A DNA stretch of 32,665 nt from a virus, in the IMG/VR virus record IMGVR_UViG_3300042881_000733, positions 1-32,665 of that record. One strand, given 5' to 3'. Under the pieces are notes generated by a model. It had not been told where the DNA came from. It searched no databases and saw only the letters and a program-made list of their open reading frames with translations. This document shows, in pieces, positions 1 through 6,323 of this stretch (its first letter is position 1; each line of letters starts with the position of its first letter). The translations under genes and the position numbers were made by a program.

Positions 1-31
1 AGTATATAACGAATATGAGTTAGATGCTTAA
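1..31 (+). CDS. 3' end of the 126-aa Cys-containing phage protein (partial)
   Basis: The reading frame from base 2 encodes VYNEYELDA and stops at 29-31. It is identical to the end of the complete gene at 31333-31713, so the window opens inside the last codons of another copy of that gene. The next gene's ATG (24) overlaps this tail by 8 nt, exactly as in the right-hand copy. See the entry at 31333 for the protein. Confidence 0.8.
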   Translation, partial: VYNEYELDA

Positions 32-416
32 TTGGAAAGAAGAAGATTTATTTAATTGGTTAAAGGAAAATAAATTTCCTGATTTGGTTAAATCTAAAAA
101 TCAAATGTCAAGGTGGGATTGTTACTCGCCTGATACTAAATTTAGATTAGAATTGAAATGCAGAAAAGCACATTACGATACTTTGCTACTTGAAAAGAAA
201 AAGTACGATGCAATGATAGAAGAATGTGAAAAGCATTTAGATATTCCTTTGTATATTAATTCAACACCGCAAGGTATATTTTCGTTTAACCTTTTAAAAA
301 TATTCCCAATATGGGAAATTAACTATCTGAATCCTGCAACTACGCAATTTACAAACACAAATAGAATAGCAAAAGAAGTAACATATTTACAAATTAAATT
401 AGCAGAACAATTATGA
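24..416 (+). CDS. PD-(D/E)XK nuclease-like protein, 130 aa (left copy)
   Basis: I do not recognise a named family. The segment around residues 31-50 (WDCYSPDTKFRLELKCRKA) resembles a PD-(D/E)XK core: an aspartate before a beta strand that ends in E-L-K, followed by a helix. Many small resolvase-like or Vsr-like nucleases share this shape, so a DNA nuclease role is plausible but inferred. The gene overlaps both its upstream neighbour (by 8 nt) and its downstream neighbour (ATGA, 4 nt), which suggests translational coupling. A second copy at 31706-32098 encodes the identical 130 residues but has many silent differences, so the protein is under purifying selection. Confidence 0.6.
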   Translation: MLNWKEEDLFNWLKENKFPDLVKSKNQMSRWDCYSPDTKFRLELKCRKAHYDTLLLEKKKYDAMIEECEKHLDIPLYINSTPQGIFSFNLLKIFPIWEINYLNPATTQFTNTNRIAKEVTYLQIKLAEQL

Positions 417-769
417 AAGACAACCCAATACAATTAGAATACCTAAAATCGGTTTTACTATCGCAGTTATTACTTGAATCGAATGAAAATTTATTCTTTA
501 CGAAACAATATAAGCAGCAGATTAAACACAAAATAAATTCTTTAAATAAAGATTTAGAAGAAATTGTTAGAACAGAATATGCAACTATTTACAAAACGGA
601 TGCAGAAATGACTACAAACATTTTAAATGCAATAGATGATGTAATTACAAAACTGCAAACTTGTACTATAGATGAAATAGTAATGATAAATGCAGTAATT
701 GATAAATACAAAGAAAATAAAGAATGGTTTGCTGAATATGCACAGGCAGAATTTCTAAGAATAGAATAA
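413..769 (+). CDS. Hypothetical helical protein, 118 aa (left copy)
   Basis: No recognised domain. The sequence is predicted largely alpha-helical and charged, with no membrane segment or signal peptide. It starts at the ATGA overlap with the putative nuclease gene, so the two are probably co-translated. The right-hand copy (32095-32454) matches through residue 117 and then ends I-D-G instead of I-E, because the downstream junction differs: here the methyltransferase gene follows, there the 86-aa gene follows directly. Confidence 0.7.
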   Translation: MKDNPIQLEYLKSVLLSQLLLESNENLFFTKQYKQQIKHKINSLNKDLEEIVRTEYATIYKTDAEMTTNILNAIDDVITKLQTCTIDEIVMINAVIDKYKENKEWFAEYAQAEFLRIE

Positions 770-785
770 TTTTATTTAATTATAT

Positions 786-1349
786 ATGAAATATAAAATA
801 ATTTATGCTGACCCGCCTTGGAGTTATTATAATGATAGTACTGCAAAACAAAATTGCACAACTATAAAAGGAATGAGGCGCCCACCATATCCTGTTATGA
901 GTTCAAATGATATAAAAAATTTACCTGTAAAAGAAATTACTGATGATGATGCTATTCTTTTTATATGGACTACAGATTATCATTTATCAAAATGTATTGA
1001 TGTTATAAATTCTTGGGGATTTAATTATAAAACAATAGGTTTTGTTTGGAATAAAAAAAATAAAAAAGGTTTGCCTGTTTGTTTTATGGGTGCTTATACA
1101 ATGAAAAGTGGAACAGAATTATGCCTTCTTGCTACAAAAGGAAAAAATGCTCATAAATTAGTTTTAAAGCATAATGTTAGAGCATTAATTGAAAGTGAAA
1201 GAGAACATCACTCAAAAAAACCAAATGAAGTAAGGACAAGAATAGTTGAACTTCTTGGAGATTTACCAAGAGTAGAATTATTTGCTCGTGAAAAATTTGA
1301 AGGATGGGATGTTTGGGGTAATGAAATAAATAATTCATTTTCTTTTTAA
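786..1349 (+). CDS. MT-A70 family adenine-N6 DNA methyltransferase
   Basis: Residues 5-16 (IIYADPPWSYYN) contain the DPPW catalytic motif of MT-A70 enzymes, which transfer methyl from S-adenosylmethionine to N6 of adenine. The segments FIWTT and TIGFVWNKK, with the C-terminal EHHSKKP...VELLGDLPRVELFAR, match the usual family layout, and 187 aa is a normal phage length. The likely role is methylation of phage DNA to escape host restriction. The gene has a separate AT-rich leader (770-785), while its stop overlaps the next start. It is missing from the second copy of this locus, which marks it as a recently gained or lost moron. Its sequence looks even more AT-rich than its neighbours. Confidence 0.9.
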   Translation: MKYKIIYADPPWSYYNDSTAKQNCTTIKGMRRPPYPVMSSNDIKNLPVKEITDDDAILFIWTTDYHLSKCIDVINSWGFNYKTIGFVWNKKNKKGLPVCFMGAYTMKSGTELCLLATKGKNAHKLVLKHNVRALIESEREHHSKKPNEVRTRIVELLGDLPRVELFAREKFEGWDVWGNEINNSFSF

Positions 1350-1609
1350 TGGCAAAAAAACAAGAAATAAAATATCATCCTGATTATAAAGAATTAAATG
1401 ATATGCGTATTTGCCACCAAAACAATTTAGCCTATGTAATTGTGCCTACAGGTGGTAATAAGTATTGGATTAGCAAGTACAGTTTAAACGATTTACACAG
1501 GGTAATTTATTTAGAAGAAAATAACGTAAGAAAAGAATTTAGCCAATACGAAGCAGACAAAAAGATTATGGAACTTTACACACAACACTCAAAACGATTT
1601 AAAAAATGA
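1349..1609 (+). CDS. Hypothetical protein, 86 aa
   Basis: No recognised function. It is a short, basic, soluble protein without membrane segments. Its start overlaps the last base of the methyltransferase stop. A homologous copy begins at 32447; the N-terminal third differs (KYHPDYK versus RFYPAHQ), but the core around residues 16-31 and everything after residue 37 are the same. This gradient suggests recombination within the gene. Confidence 0.7.
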   Translation: MAKKQEIKYHPDYKELNDMRICHQNNLAYVIVPTGGNKYWISKYSLNDLHRVIYLEENNVRKEFSQYEADKKIMELYTQHSKRFKK

Positions 1610-1827
1610 CACCTAACCACTACGAAAATAACAAAAGCTACGATGTAATAGATTTTGTAAAAGATTATGATTTGAACTTTAATGAAGGTAACGTGATTAA
1701 ATATGTAGCACGGGCAAGAAAGAAAGACAACCAAATAAAAGATTTAGAAAAAGCTATAGATTATTTAGAAAGAGAATTAACACACGTAAGAAAAGAACAA
1801 GCAAAATGGATAGAACTGAACAAATAG
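1606..1827 (+). CDS. DUF3310 family protein
   Basis: This 73-aa protein has the DUF3310 signature: HY near the N-terminus, DVIDFV at residues 13-18, then LNFNEGNVIKYVARARKK (23-40) and DLEKAIDYLERE (46-57). The family is widespread in phages, often near nucleotide-metabolism or modification genes. Some members are annotated as nucleotide kinases, but the biochemistry is not settled and the protein is too short for a kinase fold. It starts in a 4-nt overlap with the previous stop. Confidence 0.85.
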   Translation: MTPNHYENNKSYDVIDFVKDYDLNFNEGNVIKYVARARKKDNQIKDLEKAIDYLERELTHVRKEQAKWIELNK

Positions 1828-1973
1828 TATTTGAAACATTAGAATTAGAGTTTAAATTAACTCAGCTACTAAAGAAACGTGAACAATTATACTTAAAAGG
1901 TGGCAATGATGAAAAGCTAAATGATAAGATTAGAGCAGTACAACAGGAATTAAGAAATAAGGGTAGCAATTAG
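1806..1973 (+). CDS. Small coiled-coil-like protein, 55 aa
   Basis: The ORF begins at an ATG that overlaps the end of the DUF3310 gene by 22 nt. It encodes MDRTEQIVFE...RNKGSN, a highly charged helix with leucines spaced as in a coiled coil (LEFKLTQLLKKREQLYLK). No function is recognised. Its stop codon lies inside the stem of the hairpin at 1962-1981, so it probably ends this operon. Confidence 0.55.
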   Translation: MDRTEQIVFETLELEFKLTQLLKKREQLYLKGGNDEKLNDKIRAVQQELRNKGSN

Positions 1974-1981
1974 CTACCTTT
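1962..1981 (+). terminator. Hairpin terminator, weak T tail
   Basis: GGTAGC (1962-1967), loop AATTA, GCTACC (1973-1978) form a perfect 6-bp stem followed by TTTG. The U tail is short, so termination may be partial. It sits at the end of the 55-aa gene and about 60 bp before a class I promoter. The arms resemble those of the terminators at 9542 and 27647. Confidence 0.5.
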
Positions 1982-2039
1982 GTTCGTTAAAATAGTTTGT
2001 TCACGTAAACGTAAACACAGAATAAAAGTGAACAGTAAG

Positions 2040-2100
2040 TGTTAAAGTTTTGTTAAAATTATAATAACTTGTTTATAACTGAAAAATAGGTGTATATTTG
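2040..2100 (+). promoter_or_regulatory. Class I promoter module, copy 1
   Basis: The exact 19-mer TGTTAAAGTTTTGTTAAAA lies at 2040-2058 and contains two TGTTAAA repeats 11 bp apart, one helical turn. TATATTTG at 2093-2100 matches the Bacteroidota -7 consensus TAnnTTTG, with a TTG about 21 bp upstream of it as a possible -33. An A-rich leader (ATAACAACAAA) leads to the ATG at 2134. The same layout occurs at 8544 and 27681. I infer an early promoter with an operator or activator site. Confidence 0.75.
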
Positions 2101-2133
2101 TACTCAGATAACAACAAATAAAACAAAGAAATT

Positions 2134-2352
2134 ATGACAACTATTCAAAAAAACAGTATCTTAAAAGCAACTTCAGTATGTGATTCAAACTGTGTATGGT
2201 TTGCTAAAGTAATTGAGCGCAAAGGTAATTTTATCGTTGCAGTAATTGACAATCAAATTGTACGTAAAAAAGTAAATGTTTTCAACGGACAGGAGTACGT
2301 TTATTTGTTAGGTAAATATTCAATGGCTCCAATTTTTAAACTTCAAAATTAA
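2134..2352 (+). CDS. Hypothetical protein, 72 aa, first gene after class I promoter
   Basis: No recognised domain. The protein looks like a small mixed alpha/beta fold, with a central beta-rich stretch (CVWFAKVIERKGNFIVAVIDNQIVRKKV). It is the first gene behind the promoter at 2040-2100. It shares the start context ATTATGACAACT with the gene at 8637, the first gene behind the second copy of that promoter. A host-takeover role would fit an immediate-early position but is speculation. Confidence 0.7.
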   Translation: MTTIQKNSILKATSVCDSNCVWFAKVIERKGNFIVAVIDNQIVRKKVNVFNGQEYVYLLGKYSMAPIFKLQN

Positions 2353-2353
2353 T

Positions 2354-2569
2354 ATGAAAACAGCAGTACAAGAATTATTTTCAAAATTAGAAAAAGAACA
2401 TCCAAATTTATTTAATGTTTATTCAGTAGAAGGTAGAGAATTTATAAATAATTACTACTACATTTTAGAAATGGAAAAGCAGCAAATTATAAACGCTTTT
2501 GATGTAGCTTGTGAAGATGAAAATAGAATAGGAATAGAATATTATAATGAAACTTATAAAACTGAATAA
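2354..2569 (+). CDS. Hypothetical protein, 71 aa
   Basis: A short acidic protein (MKTAVQELFSKLEKEHPNLF...). The segment FINNYYYILEMEKQQIINAFDVACE looks helical. The pattern of a start helix followed by EMEKQQIINA(F/Y) resembles small phage proteins seen repeatedly in Bacteroidota phages, but no function is known to me. It starts 1 nt after the previous stop, so it belongs to the same operon. Confidence 0.65.
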   Translation: MKTAVQELFSKLEKEHPNLFNVYSVEGREFINNYYYILEMEKQQIINAFDVACEDENRIGIEYYNETYKTE

Positions 2570-2571
2570 GA

Positions 2572-2724
2572 ATGGCATACTCAAAAAATCCTTTACCAAA
2601 CCGAGAAACTATATTTGAAATACAATATAGATTAAAGCAAGAAGCAAAAGAATTATTAAAAAAACTAAAACAAGAAAACAATGACAAAAACAGAAATTTT
2701 ACAAGAACTACAGTTACTAACTGA
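2572..2724 (+). CDS. Hypothetical protein, 50 aa
   Basis: ATG at 2572 opens a 50-codon frame (MAYSKNPLPN...) with a basic helical middle (YRLKQEAKELLKKLKQE). It starts 2 nt after the previous stop and overlaps the next gene's start by 44 nt. Function unknown. The long overlap lowers confidence, but without it a 111-nt gap would be left in an otherwise tightly packed operon. Confidence 0.5.
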   Translation: MAYSKNPLPNRETIFEIQYRLKQEAKELLKKLKQENNDKNRNFTRTTVTN

Positions 2725-2890
2725 TTTAGCAAGTACAATGAATGATTCATTTACTTATAACAAGCTAACTAAAGTTATAACTTCTTTAGAATCTTTATGG
2801 CAAACAGAATATGCCTACTTTGAAGAAATTAAACAGGTATTGAACTACGATGAAACAATGGACAATTTAAACCAATTAAACATTAGATAA
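2681..2890 (+). CDS. Hypothetical helical protein, 69 aa
   Basis: A small, probably all-helical protein (MTKTEILQELQLLTDLASTMNDSF...). No known domain. Its stop overlaps the ATG of the exonuclease gene by 1 nt, so it is probably translated together with the recombination nuclease. A similar start (KTEI/KTEL) appears in the ERF gene at 28047, but I consider that chance. Confidence 0.65.
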   Translation: MTKTEILQELQLLTDLASTMNDSFTYNKLTKVITSLESLWQTEYAYFEEIKQVLNYDETMDNLNQLNIR

Positions 2891-3657
2891 TGATTACAAC
2901 TTTAGACAGCAAGATTTGGGATAAACAAGAAATTTTGGACAATATGTACAACGATGAGTTTTACTACGGTTATTTAGGAAAACAAGCATTATCATCTTCT
3001 ACATTAAAAATGGTGCTTAAATCGCCTAAAACATATAAATACGTAACTAAGTATGGCCAAGCAGAAACGCAGCCATTACGTGATGGTAAACTATTCCATA
3101 CATTGATATTAGAACCCGAAAAGATAGATACATTTGTAATTGTAGATGCAGCAACAAAAGCAGCAAAAGCATACAAAGAAGCAAAGGCAGAAGGTAAAGA
3201 AGTTTACACATCTTCAGAAATGCGTGATGCAGAACGTTTAGCTGATGCAATTTTAAAGAATGATGAAGCAGTACACTATATGAGTAAAGCAGGATTTGAA
3301 GTACCTGAAATAGCAATGATAGACGGATTACCATTTAGGGCAAAAGCAGATATATTAAAAGACAATATGATAGTAGATTTAAAAACTACTACAGGATTAA
3401 ATGAATTTAGATATTCAGCAGATAAATACAGCTACGATTTGCAGGCTTATTTATATCGTGAAATGTTTGGTGTAGATGAATTTGTTTTTGTATGTATTGA
3501 CAAAGGTAGTTTAGATATTGGTATCTTTGAATGTTCAGATGAATTTTACCAAAGAGGAAAAGAAAAGTTAGAACAAGGAATTAGTAACTATAAATACTTT
3601 TTTGGTCAAGATAGCGATGTAGATTTGAATCAGTATGTATTACGTGGAATTTTATAA
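2890..3657 (+). CDS. PD-(D/E)XK exonuclease, DUF3799/RecE-like
   Basis: This 255-aa protein matches phage PD-(D/E)XK exonucleases of the DUF3799 (PF12684) type. It has an N-terminal part with SSSTLK (36-41), a helical H70 motif (GKLFHTLIL), the metal-binding aspartate in RAKADIL (D154), VDLKTT (D163, K165) and the Q185-AYLYRE helix. Such enzymes resect DNA ends 5' to 3' to give single strands for a phage annealing protein. The partner here is probably the ERF protein at 28047, unusually encoded about 25 kb away in linear coordinates. The ATG overlaps the upstream stop. Confidence 0.88.
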   Translation: MITTLDSKIWDKQEILDNMYNDEFYYGYLGKQALSSSTLKMVLKSPKTYKYVTKYGQAETQPLRDGKLFHTLILEPEKIDTFVIVDAATKAAKAYKEAKAEGKEVYTSSEMRDAERLADAILKNDEAVHYMSKAGFEVPEIAMIDGLPFRAKADILKDNMIVDLKTTTGLNEFRYSADKYSYDLQAYLYREMFGVDEFVFVCIDKGSLDIGIFECSDEFYQRGKEKLEQGISNYKYFFGQDSDVDLNQYVLRGIL

Positions 3658-3665
3658 ATAAAAAA

Positions 3666-4802
3666 ATGAAAATTAATTTAACACATAAAATCAATAACGA
3701 TAAATATACTGAATATATTTACGAAGCATTTGATATTCAAAACAAAGATGAATCTAATGTAATAGTTGAAGCTAATTTAGAAAATTTACCTAAACAATGG
3801 AACATAGGTGTAGTTTATGGTGGTAGTGGAACAGGTAAAACAACTATATTAAAAAACTACTTTAAAAAAGAAATGGATAAATCATACTTTGATAATTCAA
3901 AATCTTTAATAAGTAATTTTGATTGGTTAGAACCTAAAGATGCTACTTTTTTATTATCAGCTATGGGTTTAAGTTCTGTGCCAACTTGGTTGCGACCTTT
4001 CAATACTTTATCTAATGGAGAACAATATCGTGCTAATCTTGCTTATATTGTAGGAAGCGCAAAAGAAAACGAAGTAATACTAATTGATGAATATACATCT
4101 GTAGTAGATAGAGATGTCGCTAAAGCTATGTCTAATGCGTTACAAAAGTATATAAGACGCACAAACAAAAAAATAGTACTTGCTTCTTGTCATTTTGATA
4201 TTATGGAATGGTTGCAACCTGATTGGATTTATTCACCATCTAAAGGGCGTCTTGAAATAGCGCCATCACTTCGGCAACCAAAAATTGAACTTCAGATATT
4301 TCGATGTAGATATGAAACTTGGAACTTATTCAAACAACATCATTATTTAACTGAAGATTTAAACAAAGCAGCAAATAATTATATAGTTTTGTGGAATGAT
4401 AAACCGATTTGCTTTATAGGTATATTACCTTTTCCGGGAGTAGGTGATGAAAAAACAAGAAGAATCAGTAGAATAGTAGTGTTACCTGATTTTCAAGGTT
4501 TAGGTTTAGGAAAAAATATATTAAATTATATTTCTTCTTTATACGCAAAAGAAAAAAGTACAATGTATATTAGAACTATGTCGCCTGCTTTAGGATTAGC
4601 TTTATCAAAAGACGTGAATTGGATAGCAACATCTTCAAATCTAAAAATACCTCAGCAGGATTCAAATGGCAGAAAATTAATTGAAAGACCAAGCTACAGT
4701 TATAAATACATAGGACAAGAATCAAATGATGATACTTCAATAATTAAATTTAAAACAGAAGTTTATAGAGATGTAGCACAAAATCAAATATCAATGTTTT
4801 AA
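3666..4802 (+). CDS. ABC-type ATPase fused to a GNAT (Mom-like) acyltransferase
   Basis: The N-terminal half is a soluble ABC ATPase: Walker A GGSGTGKTT (52-60), signature LSNGEQ (115-120), Walker B with D-loop ILIDEYTSVVD (138-148) and an H-loop histidine at 176. There is no membrane domain, so it is not a transporter. Residues from about 205 onward form a GNAT domain with HHYL (225-228) and the acyl-CoA loop RIVVLPDFQGLGLG (269-282). The GNAT part resembles phage Mom-like proteins; Mu Mom is the GNAT-fold enzyme that hypermodifies adenine in phage DNA to block restriction. I infer a DNA-modification or anti-restriction role. The full length, 378 aa, appears intact. Confidence 0.8.
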   Translation: MKINLTHKINNDKYTEYIYEAFDIQNKDESNVIVEANLENLPKQWNIGVVYGGSGTGKTTILKNYFKKEMDKSYFDNSKSLISNFDWLEPKDATFLLSAMGLSSVPTWLRPFNTLSNGEQYRANLAYIVGSAKENEVILIDEYTSVVDRDVAKAMSNALQKYIRRTNKKIVLASCHFDIMEWLQPDWIYSPSKGRLEIAPSLRQPKIELQIFRCRYETWNLFKQHHYLTEDLNKAANNYIVLWNDKPICFIGILPFPGVGDEKTRRISRIVVLPDFQGLGLGKNILNYISSLYAKEKSTMYIRTMSPALGLALSKDVNWIATSSNLKIPQQDSNGRKLIERPSYSYKYIGQESNDDTSIIKFKTEVYRDVAQNQISMF

Positions 4803-5035
4803 TGAAAGAAATTACTGCTGAACATTACAACCTTGCAATATACGAATACGAACAAGGAATGACTTTAGAAGAACTACGTGAAGTTATAAAGCATTACGAA
4901 GATTTAGAACTATTTGAAGTATGTCAGGGTGTGCATTTAGCACTAGAAGTAATTAGATTTCATATCTTATTTGATTTAGCAAGAAAAGAACCAATAAAAA
5001 CAAAAAAATTAAAATGGAAATTAACGAAAAAATAA
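4802..5035 (+). CDS. Hypothetical protein, 77 aa
   Basis: A helical, acidic protein with a basic C-terminal tail (KTKKLKWKLTKK). Its ATG shares a base with the stop of the ABC/GNAT gene. Its 3' end overlaps the DnaA-like gene by 22 nt. No domain recognised. Its position between a putative modification gene and a replication-type gene does not define a role. Confidence 0.65.
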   Translation: MKEITAEHYNLAIYEYEQGMTLEELREVIKHYEDLELFEVCQGVHLALEVIRFHILFDLARKEPIKTKKLKWKLTKK

Positions 5036-5526
5036 AAGAATTAGTATTGCAACAAACAAACATAAACGTAGATGATACTACACGTACACGTGAGCAAGTA
5101 GAAGCACGTAGTTTATACTACACACTAATAAAAGAAATAGCACCTAAAACAACTTTAAAGCAAATAGGTAATTCAGTTAAAAAGAATCACGCTACAGTTA
5201 TCTATGGATTAAATCAATGGGATATGCTTGTAAGATACAACCCAACACTAAACAAGTACAAAGAACGCATTTTAAAGATGTTTGATAAAGAAATAGATTC
5301 AACTGATATAGATTTACTTCGCAAACAAGTTAATCGCTTACAAGGTGAATTAATAGACTTACAAATAGAGAATGAAAGACTAAGAAAAGAACTATTAAAC
5401 GACGAACAAGAAACGATTAAAAACATCAAAGAACTATTACATAGATTTGAAGGAACTGAACACCACGAATTGTTTTTGTTTAGATTAAATCAATTAGTAG
5501 ATATAAATAGTAAAAGAAAATTATGA
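5014..5526 (+). CDS. DnaA domain IV-like DNA-binding protein with C-terminal coiled coil
   Basis: Residues 24-66 (RTREQVEARSLYY...TTLKQIGNSVKKNHATVIYG) follow the C-terminal helix-turn-helix of bacterial DnaA, where the RDHSTV signature contacts DnaA boxes; here it reads KNHATV. There is no AAA+ ATPase domain. Residues about 98-135 (LRKQVNRLQGELIDLQIENERLRKELL) form a strong coiled coil. It probably binds specific DNA sites as a dimer. It could mark the phage origin or compete with host DnaA, but that is inference. It overlaps the previous gene by 22 nt. Confidence 0.75.
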   Translation: MEINEKIKELVLQQTNINVDDTTRTREQVEARSLYYTLIKEIAPKTTLKQIGNSVKKNHATVIYGLNQWDMLVRYNPTLNKYKERILKMFDKEIDSTDIDLLRKQVNRLQGELIDLQIENERLRKELLNDEQETIKNIKELLHRFEGTEHHELFLFRLNQLVDINSKRKL

Positions 5527-5756
5527 AACAACCGTGTAACGCTCACGCATACGAGCAAGAAGCAAAAGAACGTGCGCAGATATTAATGCGATTAAAAGCA
5601 GGATACAAACCAATACATAAATACAATAATGGTTTAGGTGCTACACTATGTAATAAATGCAGCATAATAATAACAACAGGATTACAAGATGAAATAATGT
5701 GTGAAAGTTGTATAAAAGAAATAGAAGTTAAACTAATAGATGAAGATAAAGAATGA
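5523..5756 (+). CDS. Small protein with C-x2-C pairs (zinc-ribbon-like)
   Basis: This 77-aa protein carries CNKC at about residues 44-47 and CESC at about 60-63, spaced like a zinc ribbon, after a helical N-terminus that also has one cysteine. It may bind zinc and nucleic acid or protein, but the family is not recognised. It starts in an ATGA overlap with the DnaA-like gene and ends in an ATGA overlap with the next gene. Confidence 0.65.
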   Translation: MKQPCNAHAYEQEAKERAQILMRLKAGYKPIHKYNNGLGATLCNKCSIIITTGLQDEIMCESCIKEIEVKLIDEDKE

Positions 5757-5968
5757 CACCAAGAGAAAAAGCAGTAGAGTTAATGGTAAAGTATTGGAAA
5801 TTAGATGTAGATAATCAAGCACCTATATTTACTAAAATATGTAAACAATGTTGTTTAATTGCAGTTGATGAAATATTAAAATCTAATCCCTGCCAATTTG
5901 ATGATTATAATTATCAACCTAATTTTAAATATTGGCAAAAAGTAAAAGAAGAAATAGAACTATTATGA
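5753..5968 (+). CDS. Hypothetical protein, 71 aa, paralog A of a tandem set
   Basis: Starts MTPREKAVELMVKYW and ends NFKYWQKVKEEIELL. The following gene (5965) starts MKPKEKAKELYFKM and ends NPYWLEVRNEIEKL, with a shared middle (A-x-DEIL / A-EELL). The two are clearly tandem paralogs. The cysteine group KICKQCCLIA might bind metal. Function unknown; proteins of this P-(R/K)-EKA-EL type are common small ORFs in Bacteroidota phages. Confidence 0.65.
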   Translation: MTPREKAVELMVKYWKLDVDNQAPIFTKICKQCCLIAVDEILKSNPCQFDDYNYQPNFKYWQKVKEEIELL

Positions 5969-6186
5969 AACCAAAAGAAAAAGCAAAAGAGTTATATTTT
6001 AAAATGTTAAGATACCAACATCAAAGCAATTTATATATTGAAAGAAATATAATTTGTCCAATGGCAATAGAATGCGCTTTAATAGTAGCAGAAGAACTAT
6101 TATCTGAAACAGAAGAAATAGATGGTATGCGAGTTATAAATAATCCGTATTGGTTAGAAGTAAGAAACGAAATAGAAAAGCTATGA
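5965..6186 (+). CDS. Hypothetical protein, 73 aa, paralog B
   Basis: The true start is taken as ATG 5965, in an ATGA overlap with paralog A, rather than an in-frame upstream ATG at 5932 that would lie deep in the previous gene. From 5965 the protein aligns with paralog A from its first residue, which supports this choice. It keeps the (P)KEKA-EL start, the A-L-I-VAEELL helix and the YW-x-EVRNEIEKL ending. Confidence 0.65.
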   Translation: MKPKEKAKELYFKMLRYQHQSNLYIERNIICPMAIECALIVAEELLSETEEIDGMRVINNPYWLEVRNEIEKL

Positions 6187-6323
6187 CAAATAAAGAAAGA
6201 GCAGAACTACTACATAAGAAATACACTAAAGACTATTTAAGATTTGTAGTAAGTGGATATATTAAACAAGGTTATCCGGAATGGATAGAAATAGGAAAAG
6301 AACTAAAACAACTTTACAAATGA
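6183..6323 (+). CDS. Hypothetical protein, 46 aa, possible third paralog
   Basis: ATG 6183 lies in an ATGA overlap with paralog B. The start MTNKERAELLHKKY matches the (K/R)E(K/R)A-EL pattern of the two upstream genes, and the end (YPEWIEIGKELKQLYK) recalls their YW...EIE-L ending. It looks like a shortened third member. No function known. Confidence 0.5.
   Translation: MTNKERAELLHKKYTKDYLRFVVSGYIKQGYPEWIEIGKELKQLYK

Noticed and set aside
1-769. Direct terminal repeat of a linear phage genome
   Set aside because: The two copies differ at many silent sites and by a 584-bp insert; true terminal repeats are kept identical by replication.
3666-4802. ABC transporter component
   Set aside because: No transmembrane domain in the protein or its neighbours, and it is fused to a GNAT domain; soluble ABC ATPases act on nucleic acids.
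5932-5964. ATG start at 5932 for paralog B
   Set aside because: The extra 11 residues lie in another gene and have no counterpart in paralog A, which aligns from ATG 5965.
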